64,000 bases of DNA from Stenopsyche tienmushanensis. Its lineage: Eukaryota > Arthropoda > Insecta > Trichoptera > Stenopsychidae. The notes beneath the pieces were generated by a model. The model was not told the origin of the DNA and searched no databases. It worked only from the letters and a program-made list of their open reading frames with translations. Positions 9,650 to 22,459 of this stretch are shown piece by piece. The stretch is from positions 186,001-250,000 of the forward strand of contig WACJ01000261.1 of assembly GCA_008973525.1 (NCBI GenBank), in the 5' to 3' direction. Position 1 is the first letter of the stretch. Every line of letters starts with the position of its first letter. The position numbers and the translations under genes were made by a program.

Positions 9650-11925
9650 TTCACTTGCTAGTTTCTTCGATTCATGTGAGCATGATATATTTGGCATCAA
9701 GCTTTGGTTAGAATCTGATATATGTGAGTTTTTTGGGGTTGAATCGCGTCCTTTTTCGATTTGTATAAGTTTAAAATACAATTGTTAGCATTTATGCGAT
9801 CGGATTATTTTGTGATGTATGGGCAAGTGATAGTTGAGAAGGCCTGATCGGGTGTCCCAGTTACGTGTTGTTGCGCAAGCGCAGTGGCCCCTTTCGCAAG
9901 GCGGAAACGAACACCGCGCGCCGCGATTCGCTTTCTGCGAACATTTCCCACCACCAATCAAAAAACCGCGACTCAACCACCGACTTGACCCATCGACCTC
10001 CAAATTTCGACCATCTCATCCTTATTTTCCATTCTCACTTTCTACAGTGCCCCGTTATTTCCACGCGACCCTTAAAACGGCAACGGTACAAAGAAAATTC
10101 CTATTGTCACTGAAGCGACGTTCGGCCATAATAATCTTTTATTCGTCCTATTTATTGCTAGTATGCGTCGAATCACGATAATTATTAATATCTATTGGGT
10201 CGTTCAAATTTATTGGAGTCATCAAAAATAAGCATTTTTACGTTGAAAAAAATGATGACCTCATTTTGATCAGATGGTGGTCGATTCGAGAATTAATAGA
10301 GAACCATATTGGGATGATTACTCCGTAAAATTTAATTGCCGCCGAATTGAGAGGGCACTACATCAAACTTTTTTTGGCTATAGCAGCTTTCCAATGTTTA
10401 TCGACGAAATTTTATGTCTAAGAATCGATTATTTAATTTATGAGATGACAATGGGAGAAGTTTTCGTGTCAATATTTTGCGCTGTTGATATTAATTAATA
10501 ATTCAATATATTTGATTTGTTTTCCTACAAGGTTTTCCTCTTTTTTGATTTATTTTCGTCCGTTGAATAGGAAATAAATATTTTAAAAATTGAAATAATG
10601 AACGTATGCATTGGTTGTTTAATCAAATTTGACATGAATTGGTATAATTAATATGTCATCCGTTCAAACAAGATACATATACGCACTTTATCACCACTCC
10701 CAATAGAGATATCATAAGAAAAAAGTTATTTTTCACAAATTTAGGACGGGCAAGCGTAGAAAAACAAACGTGAGCTACTTTTTGGAGATTAATTGAAATG
10801 TCAACGCACCGAGACAACCTTCGATGTTAAAAAACGAACCCATTGGAAATATTTAAAGTTGCAAGCGACATAAATTTCTGACGATTGCATACTGTCTTTG
10901 ACCAAACATAATCGATGCTAAAGATGCATAATTTTGAATAAATTAGACGAAATGTCATTTCGGATGCAATATATACAAAAAATCAACCTAATAAGCCGAA
11001 AACCTGAATGAAGAAATTGACACAGAAATTATGCCTTAACCTCTCGACCTCTCACCAAATGCATTCAAACGCATGCAAAACACGACGAAGACATAATTAT
11101 TAGCTTAATCATCAATCACTGGGTGTCTGCATAAATCCATTGTGATTTTAAAAATATTTTTTAATGATCATGTGAATGATGAATTTTGGTATTGTTGAGA
11201 GTTGAAGTGACTCTTATCTATGGGCAAGTACTCTTATGATAAGGTAACTAGGCCAAAGGGCCGAACCAGTTTGTTAACTGATAAAAACAAATGCCCTTAA
11301 TACTATTAGTCTTGCTAGTCAAATAATATAAAAAAATATCAAATGCAATTCGCCATAAAACCATAGCATAACACAAACAATACCATATAAAATTTAAGCT
11401 AAACACATTGAGAAACACTGATTTATCGCATAAAAGATGCATCGAAAGTGTGAGTCATCATTGAATGCAATTTTGTGAAAGATATCGACAAATCATCCCG
11501 AGATATAATCTACAATTAAAAAAAAAACACACATTAATTTTATTACGAAATGCTGTTATATTGATTTAAAGGCTGCTTAAATATGCATTTATTTATTAGC
11601 GAATTAATATATTTAAGATTTATCATCGTACGTTATAATCCTGATGATCCATAGTCTTGAATATCAAAAATATAGTCGATCCAATTATAATTCAAATGGC
11701 GACTTTTCATCACATGGAATTTTTCTAATCGAGTTTTTAACACATAATTCAATGGTTTTTTTGTAAATGTCAAATTATTTTACGTCGATACTTTCCATTT
11801 CGATGCCCAAACTGCATATCATCTCCCACGTATGCGTTGTTATATCATCTTCATCGTATTATGCCATTTTTATATATATCAAATCTGCTATGATGCATAT
11901 TACAGAATTTTTAAAAAAATCTATT
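9650..11925. other. No recognisable gene; a GC-richer patch at 9830-10020
   Basis: The patch at 9830-10020 has several CpG steps and opposite open frames of 72 to 115 codons without known motifs. A 74-codon plus-strand frame at 10274-10498 is also unrecognised. The rest is AT-rich and featureless to my reading. Confidence 0.4.
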
Positions 11926-11929
11926 TTGA

Positions 11930-12260
11930 TTTTTTTGCATTTTTTTAATGTTTAAACTTTTAAGAATATATATTTTAAATAAATTTTAATCATTTATGGA
12001 GTTATAGCTATTTTAGTGACGCAGCAAGTAAGCCGCTCCTACCAGAATGAAATATTTAAACGCGTTTTTCTCGAAACTACTTTTTTCAACATGGTTGACA
12101 TCATATCTCAAGTTGTAATTAACTGATTTACTTTCAATTTGGTACGAATCTTTTATATATATAACTCTCTATTGTTTCTACCAGATTTATATCAAAATAA
12201 TGTTTTTAACTATCTAAAAAAAATTAAATCTGTAAAAAATTAAAGCCAAAAAATGTATTT
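11930..12260 (+). repeat. Interspersed repeat R-B, copy 1
   Basis: The stretch matches 49570-49860 on the same strand, including CATTTATGGAGTTATAGCTATTTTAGTGA, AACATGGTTGACAT and TTAATTAACTGATTTACTTT. A shorter inverted piece lies at about 58400-58500. No coding frame or terminal repeat was identified. Confidence 0.6.
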
Positions 12261-12269
12261 TTTAAACAG

Positions 12270-13500
12270 TCGCCATTTTGTGAAAATAATTTTATTTCAT
12301 TTTCTTTGAGGTAGGGCGTCTATAGCGACATCTTAATCAAATCAATATTCATTTTCATTTTTTATTTTAGATTACCAAAAGGGTTAAAATCGTGTCAACC
12401 AGGACACACTTTTTTTACCCCTTACACTTAATCAATTCAAAATTTTTTCTGCTGTGATTTTGATGTAAAACAGTTTTTAAAATATACACGAACAGAGAAT
12501 TAGATCAATGCATTAAATACAGATGGTCTATTCCGCATTATTCAAAATCATTGGGTACGTCAAGGTCTTGTAAATGCAATATGCACCAATGCAGACACAA
12601 ATAACATGAATTGATATCACCCATCTGCAAAATTGCACGTACAATGAATCTGTTCTAATAAATTTATATATTAAAGGTAGGAAATGATAAATTTTACTGT
12701 CTGTCGCTTACGTTTCAGTGAGAATGTTCAGATAAAAGTCAAATCTGAGTGCAAAAAGGGCTACATAAGTGATGCAATCGATGGATTTTATTTTATTTAA
12801 ATAATAAAAATTGCCATTTAAACCAGTATCGATGTACGAGACCTTGAAAATGATGAGTTTCAAAAATAAAACTGTGTCATGTGCGGGCTCAATTTAAAAT
12901 ATTTTTTGAGCACTTCGACGAGCCGCACTTTCCACGACAATATAAATATTTAAATTGTCGTTTAATATTGACGCTGATGCTCATATCAGTTACATGGTTG
13001 CGAATAAAAAAAAAGAAAGTTGTCTTAGAAGTGGTCACAAATTATGGCGATAAATTGTCGTACACAATGAGGATGCGTTCGTGTTAACACCGGGTTAAAC
13101 CCGTCAATTACGACGGAATTTGAGCTTGATTTGATGAAGGATTAATTCGCTTAAAATTATACGCAAGGGTGGATATTTAGATAGCATTTGACAAATTTAC
13201 TGTAAATCATTTAATATAGTCGCTCATTACGTGATTTTTATCCTCGATCATTGATGATGATTTTTATCGTCAATCGATTCTATAAATAATCAACCACTTG
13301 TACATCATAAAAACGCAAGGTCTGCTGAAAACATCGTCGCTGTGCGCGAGAGTGTACGGGAAAACCCGATGCAGACAATTAATCGTCGTTCACAATAACT
13401 AGGCCTAAATGAAAGTTCAACTTGGAGAATTTTGCTTTGTATTAGGCCCTGGAACAGTTGTATATTGACCCAAATTTCACCAATCTTTAGCGACGACACC
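12270..13500. other. No recognisable gene
   Basis: AT-rich sequence with only short frames that show no family motif. Confidence 0.5.
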
Positions 13501-13559
13501 CATGTTTGGATAAATGTATGTTTGAACTGTCGGATTTGGGACGATACCAACCCACACGA

Positions 13560-13840
13560 GATACATCAGCACCAAATGCATCCACTGTTTGGTGCGGATT
13601 TTAGTCTGACGGAATCATCGGTTCGTATTTTTCCAAAACAGATTGATAATAAGCAAATTTTTGATATAGATACGGACGACATGGTTCTAATAGGACTGCG
13701 CAACGTGGCTCCCAGCGCATGTAATGATGGACATACTGCACGAGCAATTTGAGGGCATGGTTATTGATTTAATGCCTTTGGACTTCTTCCTTAACCGTTT
13801 TCGTACTGAAATTCGGAGATAAATACGGGTGTCTTGTGTA
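13560..13840 (+). pseudogene. mariner-like transposase catalytic-region fragment
   Basis: Across three frames the plus strand reads ASTVWCGF, then SDGIIGSYF, then DTDDMV...NDGHTARAI, and later EGMVIDLMPLDFFLNRF. In order these match the mariner segments VTVWCG, GIIGPYFF, LDDMWFQQDGATCHTAR and LTPLDFFLWG. The second catalytic aspartate region (QQDGATCHT) is damaged, and there are internal stops and frameshifts. It is the same group as 34070-34260 and probably the tails at 28690 and 48850. Confidence 0.75.
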
Positions 13841-14139
13841 TCGTCATACACTCGTACATTGATGGCAATCCTGCTGTGAAGTATGTGTATGTAAATCGCC
13901 TAAATCGGGGATGGAAAATGATTTTTAAAAAATGGAGCTGCAAACCAGCTTGTCTTCATTGCAGGTAACATATGTAAATTTTCATTTAATGACGTATTTT
14001 CCAATAGTTCCAAGTGGATCAGATTCCGCTTACGTGGACTGAATCACGTCGTACGAATGAGTCCGATTGACCATGTCCCAAATACCTGATGAGACGATCT
14101 TCACTGAAAATTTCCCAGTGATTCACGAACGGTAGCCTC

Positions 14140-14520
14140 CTAGAGTTGCGGTGGTCCGAGAGCCACGTCGGAATGATTTAACATTGATGCAAGAAGATGA
14201 TGGGTCGGCGTGCAGCCGTGGATCTTATGAAGTACGATGTAATAGTCGGCGTAGCGCGTGTCTCTGGAAAGTGGCACATCTGGGCCCCCACGGTGCCTCC
14301 GCCCTCGGCCCCCGACACTTTCGCCTGATGACGAGCGACGACGTCACGCGACTCGCCCGGGAAAGTTGACGTCGAGAGCGAAATTTGGGCCGCCGAAAGC
14401 GAAAATGTGGCCTGCGACGAAAGCGAAATCTGCGAATGCGTCACTGAGGCCCAAGCGCGGTTTCAATGCCATTATCCAACTTTATATAATGAATCGTAAA
14501 CGAAGGCGCTTCGGATGATC
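14140..14520. other. CpG-rich patch, possible promoter or exon
   Basis: This stretch is strikingly rich in G, C and CpG within an AT-rich background. Opposed open frames of 72 to 88 codons exist on both strands, which is expected from composition alone. Three GCGAAA repeats occur at 14379-14430, and TTTATATAATG follows at about 14480. I cannot decide between an exon, a promoter and a foreign insertion. Confidence 0.35.
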
Positions 14521-14529
14521 GACAACGTT

Positions 14530-15540
14530 CAAATCGGGTCCACAGCCGTAAAGATCACTTTCCGCCGGAAATCATTGCAAGCAAAAAACCCTCGCGTTTC
14601 GCAACCACTTCCTAATACAACGTGAGAGCCTCCGATCTTGTATGTCAAACATCCACACGCCGGTAATCTCTCAACACTGTCAACATCACATATTCATGAA
14701 ACTCATTATGCCATACTATTTTTTATCAATTGATTATGCTTATTTTTGATATGGAATATGATTGAACATAATAAAATGCCAAATTCAGATGCATGCAATA
14801 CAATAAATGAGTTCTAGGAGTTGATTCAGCACAATATATTAAGCACAGGCAAACGATGAAAAAAAGGAGGAAAAATAAACAAGAAAAATGACAATGTTTA
14901 GTGTGAATTGATTATAATAAAGGCCTTCGATTAGATAAACATACGTCAGCAATAATCAGAGCTCTTAACATAAAAGGCATACAAGACAAATGCTTAAATC
15001 CAATCAAAAACTATGCAAACAAAGCGCAACAAGTTATTTTAAAACTTGGAGGTAACTTTCATCTTTATAAATAAATATAGTCAAGAAACTTGTATAATAT
15101 TATAGAAAAAACGCTATAGGAAGTTAAGCATCCAAACAAAAATTTAGAGTTAGGTTTTTTCAATTAAATTTTATGATCTGAAAGATATCAGCAAATCATT
15201 TTTCCAGTCCTTCTTATCCTAGCGAAAAATGTTTCCTTGGTTTCCAACATGGCTAAGAAATAGAAATAAAAAAGAGGCCTAAATATGTTATTAGATATAA
15301 GACAACATTATTATTAAGATTAACCCTTTACACTCGAGGTGACTCTCACTCACCATATGATTTGAAGGCGCAACTCGAGAGGAGACTCTTACTCACCACT
15401 CGGTTCGATGCAGAAAATCGATGCACAGCAATAACTTTTTACGGTTAGTTCCTTTGAAGTGGTTCCCTACGCTCTTCTGTATAATCTTATAAAGTATAAC
15501 ATGACACCACTTCAAATAAATATAAGATTTTCTTATCTGA
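14530..15540. other. AT-rich, no recognisable gene
   Basis: No transposase, RNA gene or long frame was recognised. Confidence 0.5.
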
Positions 15541-15542
15541 AA

Positions 15543-15815
15543 TAGGGAATCCAATCCCGGAATCCCAGACAGGTTTAGGTGCTCATGAATCCCGGGATAT
15601 CTTGTTCAACTACAGATAAATATTTTTTTACATCTCCGCGGAACCCCGGAAATAGCTTCGCGGACCCCCAGGGGTCACGTAAGAACCGCTGGTCTAATCC
15701 ATATATGTTTTTCAAATTGTTTTATTAACCTTTCCCTACCGGTGATGTATTTACTACATCTCGACTCTAATAATGGGAATATCGATATGAAAAATAGAAT
15801 GCTTGAAAACACCTG
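15543..15815 (+). mobile_element. hAT short element (TAGGGAATCC family), copy 1, interrupted
   Basis: The left end is TAGGGAATCCAATCCCGG, followed by TTTAGGTGCTCATGAATCCC, both shared with 21038, 45603 (reversed) and 49000. The far part (15720-15790) matches the family's interior CTACCGGTGATGTATTTACTAC. Between them lies an unrelated piece (15605-15700). The right end is missing. Confidence 0.8.
15605..15700 (-). mobile_element. End of a second hAT-type element (CAGCGGTTCTTA terminus)
   Basis: Reversed, this reads CAGCGGTTCTTACGTGACCC, followed by GGGGGTCCGCGAAG and GGGGTTCCGCGG. The CAGCGGTTCTTAACC...CGCGGACCCC pattern is typical of Charlie/SPIN-like hAT ends. It sits inside the first hAT copy. 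Only one end is visible. Confidence 0.55.
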
Positions 15816-15819
15816 AATA

Positions 15820-17790
15820 ATCCATTAAAAAACCGCGTGCATCGATTTACATGATCATAATTTGTTCCATGGCTAAAAAAGCAGAAAAATATTTCCTTAC
15901 TTTATTGTCATAAATATACCTTGGAATTCACTAAAAACGTTCAGCGTCATAGAATATACTATAGAAGAGACTGCTATACGAAAAAATCGCCTCAAACGCT
16001 ATAGGAAAACTTTATAAAAGTGAACGCTATAAGATATATTATTGTACATTTAATTAACCATTTATGCCATATATATCGCCAGAGAATTTATAAATTTAGG
16101 AAACATTTAATCCTAATGAGTATACTTTAATATTAATAAAATATTATTTATTCAAATTATGATGTTAAACGATCTGTTTTATTGTTTTGTCGCTACAGAA
16201 ATTAACTCACTAATCAGAGCGTTAAAAAATCATAAATGAATAATTTAAAACTGAAGCGAAAATCGTTATATTTTTCCGGAACGAAACTCGGAACCGAACC
16301 GATATATATACTTAATTCGGTCGGAACAGTTCATGAAAACATGATTAATGAGTTGTATTGATGCCTCAGGGTATGAAATATAACTGTAAAGCTGTCCTAA
16401 ATTAAAAATTAATTATCAACGCCAATTAAAATCATAACAACGGCAAACAAAATCGATTAGATCATGCAAATATTGAACATATTATATTATTTTATGGCAC
16501 GGGAGGGAGCCATTAAAATTTTGCACCCATTTCTACAGAGCTTATTTTTATTTCAGTCAGTATTCAGTCAAATAAAAATGGCAGTCTACTTATTTTTCAA
16601 CGTTGCGTATATTAACAAACAATTTTTGAAACTTTAATAATTGAGCATACCGGCATTAAATTAAAATCTACAAAGCTGCTTTTTTGTCTACACGTAGTTT
16701 ACTTTAATTTTTATTAAATAAATATCGTCTATTTTAGATAGAAGATGGCAAAGACTTTGGTAGTCGTGGCTAAAGTTGAACAATGAATTCTTTGACATTG
16801 ATGAAAAATTGCGAAGATCGATCGCTTTATTATTAAACTCTTTACAATGGCACTGAAAAATATGAGATAAATAATAATGAACAATACATCACGCTGAAAA
16901 TCTATGAATGCTTGCAAATGGAGCGTGACTTATGGGCCATGCTGAAAATCAAGTGTTAAATTCTTGAACGCTTGTTCGATATTTTTGTCAATAATCTATT
17001 GCATATTATCTGATTTGTAATTGATTATGGCTATAATCAAATTATAACAACCACAAGCAGTACATTACAGCTCTAGGGTCTATTTTAACTATGGTATACC
17101 TCAAGTAGAATAATTACCACTTTCTAACAACAATCTAAGTCCTCTGCTAAACGCTCTATGTGACAAATACGCTTTATTTATAAGAATTTTTGGTGTTTAT
17201 TTTTCAGTTTTAATAAAAAATAATGCGGCAGATATTATAAAATCAATTTAGAACAAATTTACATTAACGATTAAATTAATTTATAGATATATTGACAAAA
17301 ATCATGTAAATCTGGACCATATTTAAGAACATGATTTATCATGCAATAATAATTTGCGATCTTAAAAATAGACAATATTATATATGTACATTAGCAGCTT
17401 GTAGATTTGTATTTATAGGGTAATTTATTAGTCTTCTGTGAGATCCTGGGAACGTTTGGAAATTATGATAGCACTTTTAAAAATGTGTTTTTACTCTCTT
17501 ATAATATAAATATTAGACGATGATTAAAATACATTTTCCAGTATATTTTAAAGGATCCGGAAAGCAATCAATGAATTGTTAATAGTCAGTTTGTAACGAG
17601 ATACGGTACAGGAAACTCGTCTTTTATTTAACCATTAAAAAGTGAAAATTGTCAATTTATTATTTTCTTTTTGAATCATTTTTTAACATGCTTCATAAGT
17701 TGGCAAAAAAATAAATATGCCAATATGAATCTCTAGGTGTTTTCAATATGAGGAGAAGTAATAAATAATGATAGGTTAATGTAATCGTAT
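15820..17790. other. AT-rich; one short CGGAACCGAA repeat fragment
   Basis: A fragment at 16270-16335 shares CCGGAACGAAACTCGGAACC with the group at 21890, 46532 and 63209. I see no gene in the remainder. Confidence 0.5.
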
Positions 17791-17795
17791 CCTTG

Positions 17796-17900
17796 TCAAC
17801 CCTTTGATGAGTATGCACGCACAAGTGAGATGTAGTGCTTCAAAGTGCTTTATTTTCAATGCTTTTCTTTCATTTCTAATACAATAAGTACCCAAAGCGA
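17796..17900 (+). mobile_element. piggyBac-like short element fragment
   Basis: The fragment begins TCAA then CCCTTTGATGAGTATGCACGC, like the intact end at 55421 (TTAACCCTTTGATGAGTATC). It continues with a block TTCATTTCTAATACAAT-like shared with 20150 and 25390. The other end is absent. Confidence 0.6.
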
Positions 17901-17936
17901 TCCAATTATGGCCCCAAAAGCTTGATCAAATACCTT

Positions 17937-18050
17937 TACTTAAATAATATTACTTCTAAGCTTTTAAAGTCACATAAAATGTGCAAACGTATGAGGGATA
18001 ACAACTTCTAAATTCTTTAAACATAAAACTAAAACTATTTTGAACTTGAG
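17937..18050 (+). repeat. Interspersed repeat R-C, copy 1
   Basis: The stretch matches 31724-31835: ATTACTTCTAAGCTT, AAAGTCA-ATAAAATGT, AACTTCTAAATT and CTATTTTGAACTTA/G are shared in order. No ends or coding sense were recognised. Confidence 0.6.
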
Positions 18051-18059
18051 ATCGTGCGA

Positions 18060-19980
18060 GCCACAAAATAGGATCGCTAAAATTTATTTCTTTAAACTAA
18101 GTACAAACTAATAATTATTCCACACGTATTTTTTTTTTAAAAAGAAAGAAAAATGTTAAAACAAAATAACTCACTCCTGGAATCACAGAGAGAAAAAAAC
18201 TGAGCTTATTGCCCATGCTTAAAACTTCAGGAACATTTCCTATAAATACATTTAATTAACAAGAAATTTGTATTGAAAATATATTGCAAATGATTAAAAA
18301 TATTACAAATATTACAAATGATATAACTTTTCGGTGCACCTAATAAAAATTAATTACATATCTTAATGATGGATCTAAGTTCATTATAACAAGACCAAAT
18401 GGATTTAAAGCCAAAGTTTATATCTTATTATAATTGCAATTTAATTAATTTGGTACAACACAAACACAAATCGATGGAAACGTTCAATAAATCGCACAAC
18501 TAAAGAAAGGTTAAACGATCTTCCATTGTCGTCTATCGAAGATTTGAAGATTTTATTGACAAATTTACAATTTAATGCCTTTAAAATATTTGGTCACACG
18601 TAAATAAATTTAAATTTAACACACGAAGTAATAAATAACAATTAATTAAGTGCGATTGGATCGATGTGTGGGAAATATCCGTAGTATTTCTTATGTAAAT
18701 TGCTGAAAGTCGATGAATCTGAGTGGGTGCATTTGAATATTATAGTGTTTTTTCTTCGATCTGAACAAAATTTATAATACGATTATTAATTTATTTATAA
18801 TATTATCAAAAATGCATCCGAACTATTAATCAATGCTGTTTGCATTTATAATTTACACTTTTAACGATCGTTATGCAAGTGATAAATGATGAATATGCAA
18901 CAATTAAAAATGGACAGGCGATCAATTGTATTAAGTTTTATCGACGCTATGATTGATTCGTGCTAATGACGGAGGAAGACATTTAATATTGTAAATATTT
19001 TTTTCGCCGAAAGGGATATTCGGTGAAAGGCCAAAAATTGCAAGGTCTTTTGACAATCACTAATTAGAATTCCACAATGATTTAATGTTCGGTAGGAGAG
19101 GCGTAATGATGTACGCGCTATTTTCCTCGTGGAAAAGCTTATTTCTTCGGCCTCCGCGGACTCGTTTTGTTACGTACACAAAAGAAACCAAATGCATAAA
19201 ACTAGACAGTATCAGTATTAGGAGCGCAGCGGACACGAGATAGTCATAAGATCATGTAGGAAGCGATCCTCAACCATAAACGATGCTGCTCATATCATTT
19301 TTATACCCGGATATAACAAATCTTGACTGCTTTAAAGATGGGGAAAAAATCGCATTTAAACAACATAATCAGACATAATCATGAATGTATGTGTAATTAT
19401 AGTGTCTATTTTCTATTCTAGATTGATAGTCTTGGCAGCAACATTTTCCTCTTCTTCATCATGAAAGATCTTTACATATGTTACAAGGTCATACAGTATT
19501 AAATATAATAAAGATAAATTATCTCTAGCTCCGGATCTCAACAATATTTATGACATTTTCAGTGCATCGATGATATTCTTTATTCCTAAAGAGTCATCCA
19601 AATGTGACGCCTATATGTTTTTTCGAGTTGTATGACATGTCTTTCTAGAAATAGACATCAGACACATCAATATGATTCAAATGTGACCTAATGTTTCCAT
19701 TTATCATAGACATCTGTTCAATGTTAAATAATCCAGTTAGCAAAATTCTTACAATGTATACTTGTCCATATATAAAATTGCACTACCTTCTACTAAAACA
19801 AAATGGCTTATGTCATTTGAAAAGATGTCACGTAGAAATATTATGCAATGCTGACATCTAGGCGCCGTAAGGATACTAAACATCTGCTCTGAAAAGGATC
19901 TTATAGCTCTAGAGTCAAATGAAGAAAAAACGAATCAATTCAACCTTCACTACAAAGACAGAAAGCTTCCTTGAGGATAT
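18060..19980. other. AT-rich, no recognisable gene
   Basis: No repeat family or coding motif was recognised. It contains many TAAT and ATGCAA motifs, which by composition alone prove nothing. Confidence 0.5.
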
Positions 19981-19984
19981 TCGA

Positions 19985-20175
19985 TCAACCCGTTGATTAG
20001 TAATCGCGCATATATGCGACTCGAGTGATACAGAAAGAGCATTCTCGCATATTGAATATCTTGCGCCTCATCATATACTCGTACATCGTACTGTAAAGGT
20101 ACCAATACACGTCTAAATATTTTCAAATATTACGATCCAAAGCGCTTCATTTTCAATACCGTGCTCCTATTTCTA
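19985..20175 (+). mobile_element. piggyBac-like short element, truncated
   Basis: It starts TCAACCCGTTGATTAGTAATC, then GCGCATATATGCG, then GAGTGATACAGAAAGAGCATTC. This is the reverse of the right end of the element at 57861-58240. It continues with the CATCATA-ACTCGTACATC...TGTAAAGGTACC block shared with 25300 and 267-335. Confidence 0.65.
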
Positions 20176-20199
20176 ATCGCCGACGTCCTATAATATCTA

Positions 20200-20480
20200 A
20201 ATAGGAAGTGTTCTCTGAAGAAGTGATGAGGTCGTCCATCGATGGTTGTCGATGGATGGTCGGAGCTTTGGTAGGCTGTTTAGGTACCTCGGAAGGAAAG
20301 GAGGGGACCGCCGAACCGCCGAACCGCCGACCGGACTGCCTTGGCACACTTTCTTCTCGCCACAGGAAAACTGACGCTGCGCCGTCTCTTTCGTGCAGAC
20401 ATATCCTCTCTCTTTCTCTTGCTTCAAAATTTCGGACCGGAGACGAAAGTGCGGCCCGCGGCCCGATTTCAACTCCTATC
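20200..20480. other. GC-richer patch, possible exon or promoter
   Basis: The patch is richer in G, C and CpG than its surroundings, with a short tandem CGAACCGCC (three units, 20306-20335). Overlapping open frames occur on both strands (109 codons minus, 103 codons plus). Neither shows a domain that I recognise. Confidence 0.3.
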
Positions 20481-21037
20481 ATTTCCTACAGCATGCACCT
20501 ATTATGTCAACCCAATTAAAAATCGCTTTATCCCCGCACATATGCGTAACAATCAACGCAAAACACACCAACAATTACATTATTCAAAAAAATACCACGA
20601 ACATACATAATAACATTACACCATATAAAAAAATATAAATTTATTACCTTTCCATGGTATACATCACGTTTTTATTGAATGCGTATTTAAAATATATACA
20701 TACAAGTGACATGGCATAAATTTACTTAAGTACAATAATAAATCAATAAATCTGTGCCTCGGTTATGTTTCAATCCAAGCTTATTATGTAAAATGAAATA
20801 AAAGCAAAAAAATACATTGAATATTATATCTTTGACATTATGCATTGATACTAATTTATTCGATGCAATCGTTAATAGGTTTATTTTGTAAAAAAAAACT
20901 GATACTCGCTTAATCTTTGAGCAAATTAAATTGGAACACTTTAATAATGATCGTTCACGAAGTATTGTACCTCGAGAAGCTCGAAAGCAAAATTTCTGAA
21001 CCCCTCCAGGATAAATCAGACACCGAAGACTTAAAAC

Positions 21038-21790
21038 TTGGGAATCCTTTCCTGGGATCCCGGACAGTTTTAGGTGCTCATGAATCCCGGAATTAGTAAA
21101 CGCAATCCCGAAAAATTCAGGATTAAGTTTTTTATCTAACAGAAATCATACATCCCTGGAAATCTGGACGCTTGGAAACAGTGGTGTAACTACTGATTGG
21201 CGAGCATATATATATAGTACATATATGTTTTTCAAATTGTTATATTAACCTTTCCCTATCGGTGATGTATTTACTACACCTCGACTCTAATAATGCGAAT
21301 ATCGATATGAAATATAATAGATACGGGGTTTAGATTTTTTTGTATTCCTCCGTAATATAATTACGAATCACATCAAAGTATTATAGTATATAGGTATTCA
21401 TCCGCAGCGACGGAAAAAAATAATTTGTCTGGAAATCGGGAATTTTGCGAGTTTTAGTTCGTGTCTCAACAGAAGGTAATTTTATCAGTCACATTGGTGG
21501 TGTTATACGAAAATGGGCACTCACGTGGTCATCAACTCGAACTAGCATTTAAATATCTGATGACAATATCTCCAACGAGTGTGGAGGCTGAGTGTGCATT
21601 TTCAACGTCAATCATTAACTATGTCCTTAGTTATTACTTCTATTGGGCAGGTAATGTAAAACATAAAGTTCCCCAAGCTTTTTTTGTTTCTGGATCGATT
21701 AGCAGCAGATGCATCGAAAGAATTCATCTTTGCTGGGATGATATTCCACGTCTACAGGTAAATCCGCCACTGCTTAAAGGCAAAATCTGA
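21038..21790 (+). mobile_element. hAT element remnant with transposase dimerisation motif
   Basis: The left end (TTGGGAATCC...GGGATCCCGG, then TTTTAGGTGCTCATGAATCCC) matches the TAGGGAATCC family. The frame 21461-21790 includes FKYLMTISPTSVEAECAFST. This matches the hAT C-terminal dimerisation signature, in which a hydrophobic P.TS...ER.FS motif is conserved. Here the usual ER pair reads EC, and the upstream domains are missing, so it is inactive. The same protein piece is encoded on the minus strand at about 44960-45030. Confidence 0.75.
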
Positions 21791-21889
21791 AAGAAGATAG
21801 GAAAGAGAGACAATTAAAAGAAATTCGATCGTGAGTCGCACACGGCGCTTATTCATAATTATAACTCTAATACAAAAATCGGTAAAAGC

Positions 21890-22095
21890 TCTATTTTTAT
21901 CGGAACGAAATTCGGAATTCGTTCGAAAATACCGTTTTTTCGGTTCGATACACATATTGCACGAAAGAAAGTTTGCTTTATTTTTGTGTTGATGTAATAC
22001 GTGACCTTGAATTTTCTTATGCAGAATTTGATTGAATTTATTTAAAAATACTATAATCCTTACTTTTTGTTGATTGCCCTATTAACTCAATATTT
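21890..22095 (+). repeat. CGGAACGAAA repeat family, copy
   Basis: The stretch matches 63240-63385, including GAAAGAAAGTTT and ATAATC-TTACTTTTTGTT-ATT. At 22081-22088 it reads CTATTAACTC, the unoccupied form of the TTAA where a piggyBac-like element sits at 63375. Confidence 0.6.
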
Positions 22096-22198
22096 CAGAT
22101 AATATTATTTTCAATCCAAATTTCATCTTGGTATTCATCATTTAGCAGCTGGCAGTAGTAAGTCGCATTTACTGTCTGTCTGTCATGTAGAAAATCAA

Positions 22199-22450
22199 TC
22201 AAAAAATATCTTTTGAGTCCCTAAATATCGTAGACGTCACTTTCACATGAGACAGTTTCTCGACTCTTAGACCTTTACGAAACTCTTGGGCGTAATCAAA
22301 CACTTGGTTCTTACTTAGAGTAGTATCATCGAACTGTGTATCAAGTCTCCTCGAAATTTCACTTGGTTTAAAATGTGAGAAAACGAATAATAACGCGTTG
22401 CGCAACAGAGGATGGTACGTCTCGCCTTCTTTCTTCAATTACTTTCAATA
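22199..22450 (-). pseudogene. mariner-like N-terminal helix-turn-helix fragment
   Basis: The minus strand reads VAQRVIIRFLTF. After a one-base frame change it continues FKPSEISRRLDTQFDDTTL and NQVFDYAQEFRKGLRVEKLSH. This matches the N-terminal binding domain of SETMAR/mariner-type proteins (R.VIRFL..EG..P.EI..RL...YG.....V..W...FK.GR). The catalytic region is absent. It is a different lineage from the KLCARWVP copies. Confidence 0.7.
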
Positions 22451-22459
22451 AAAAAATTC

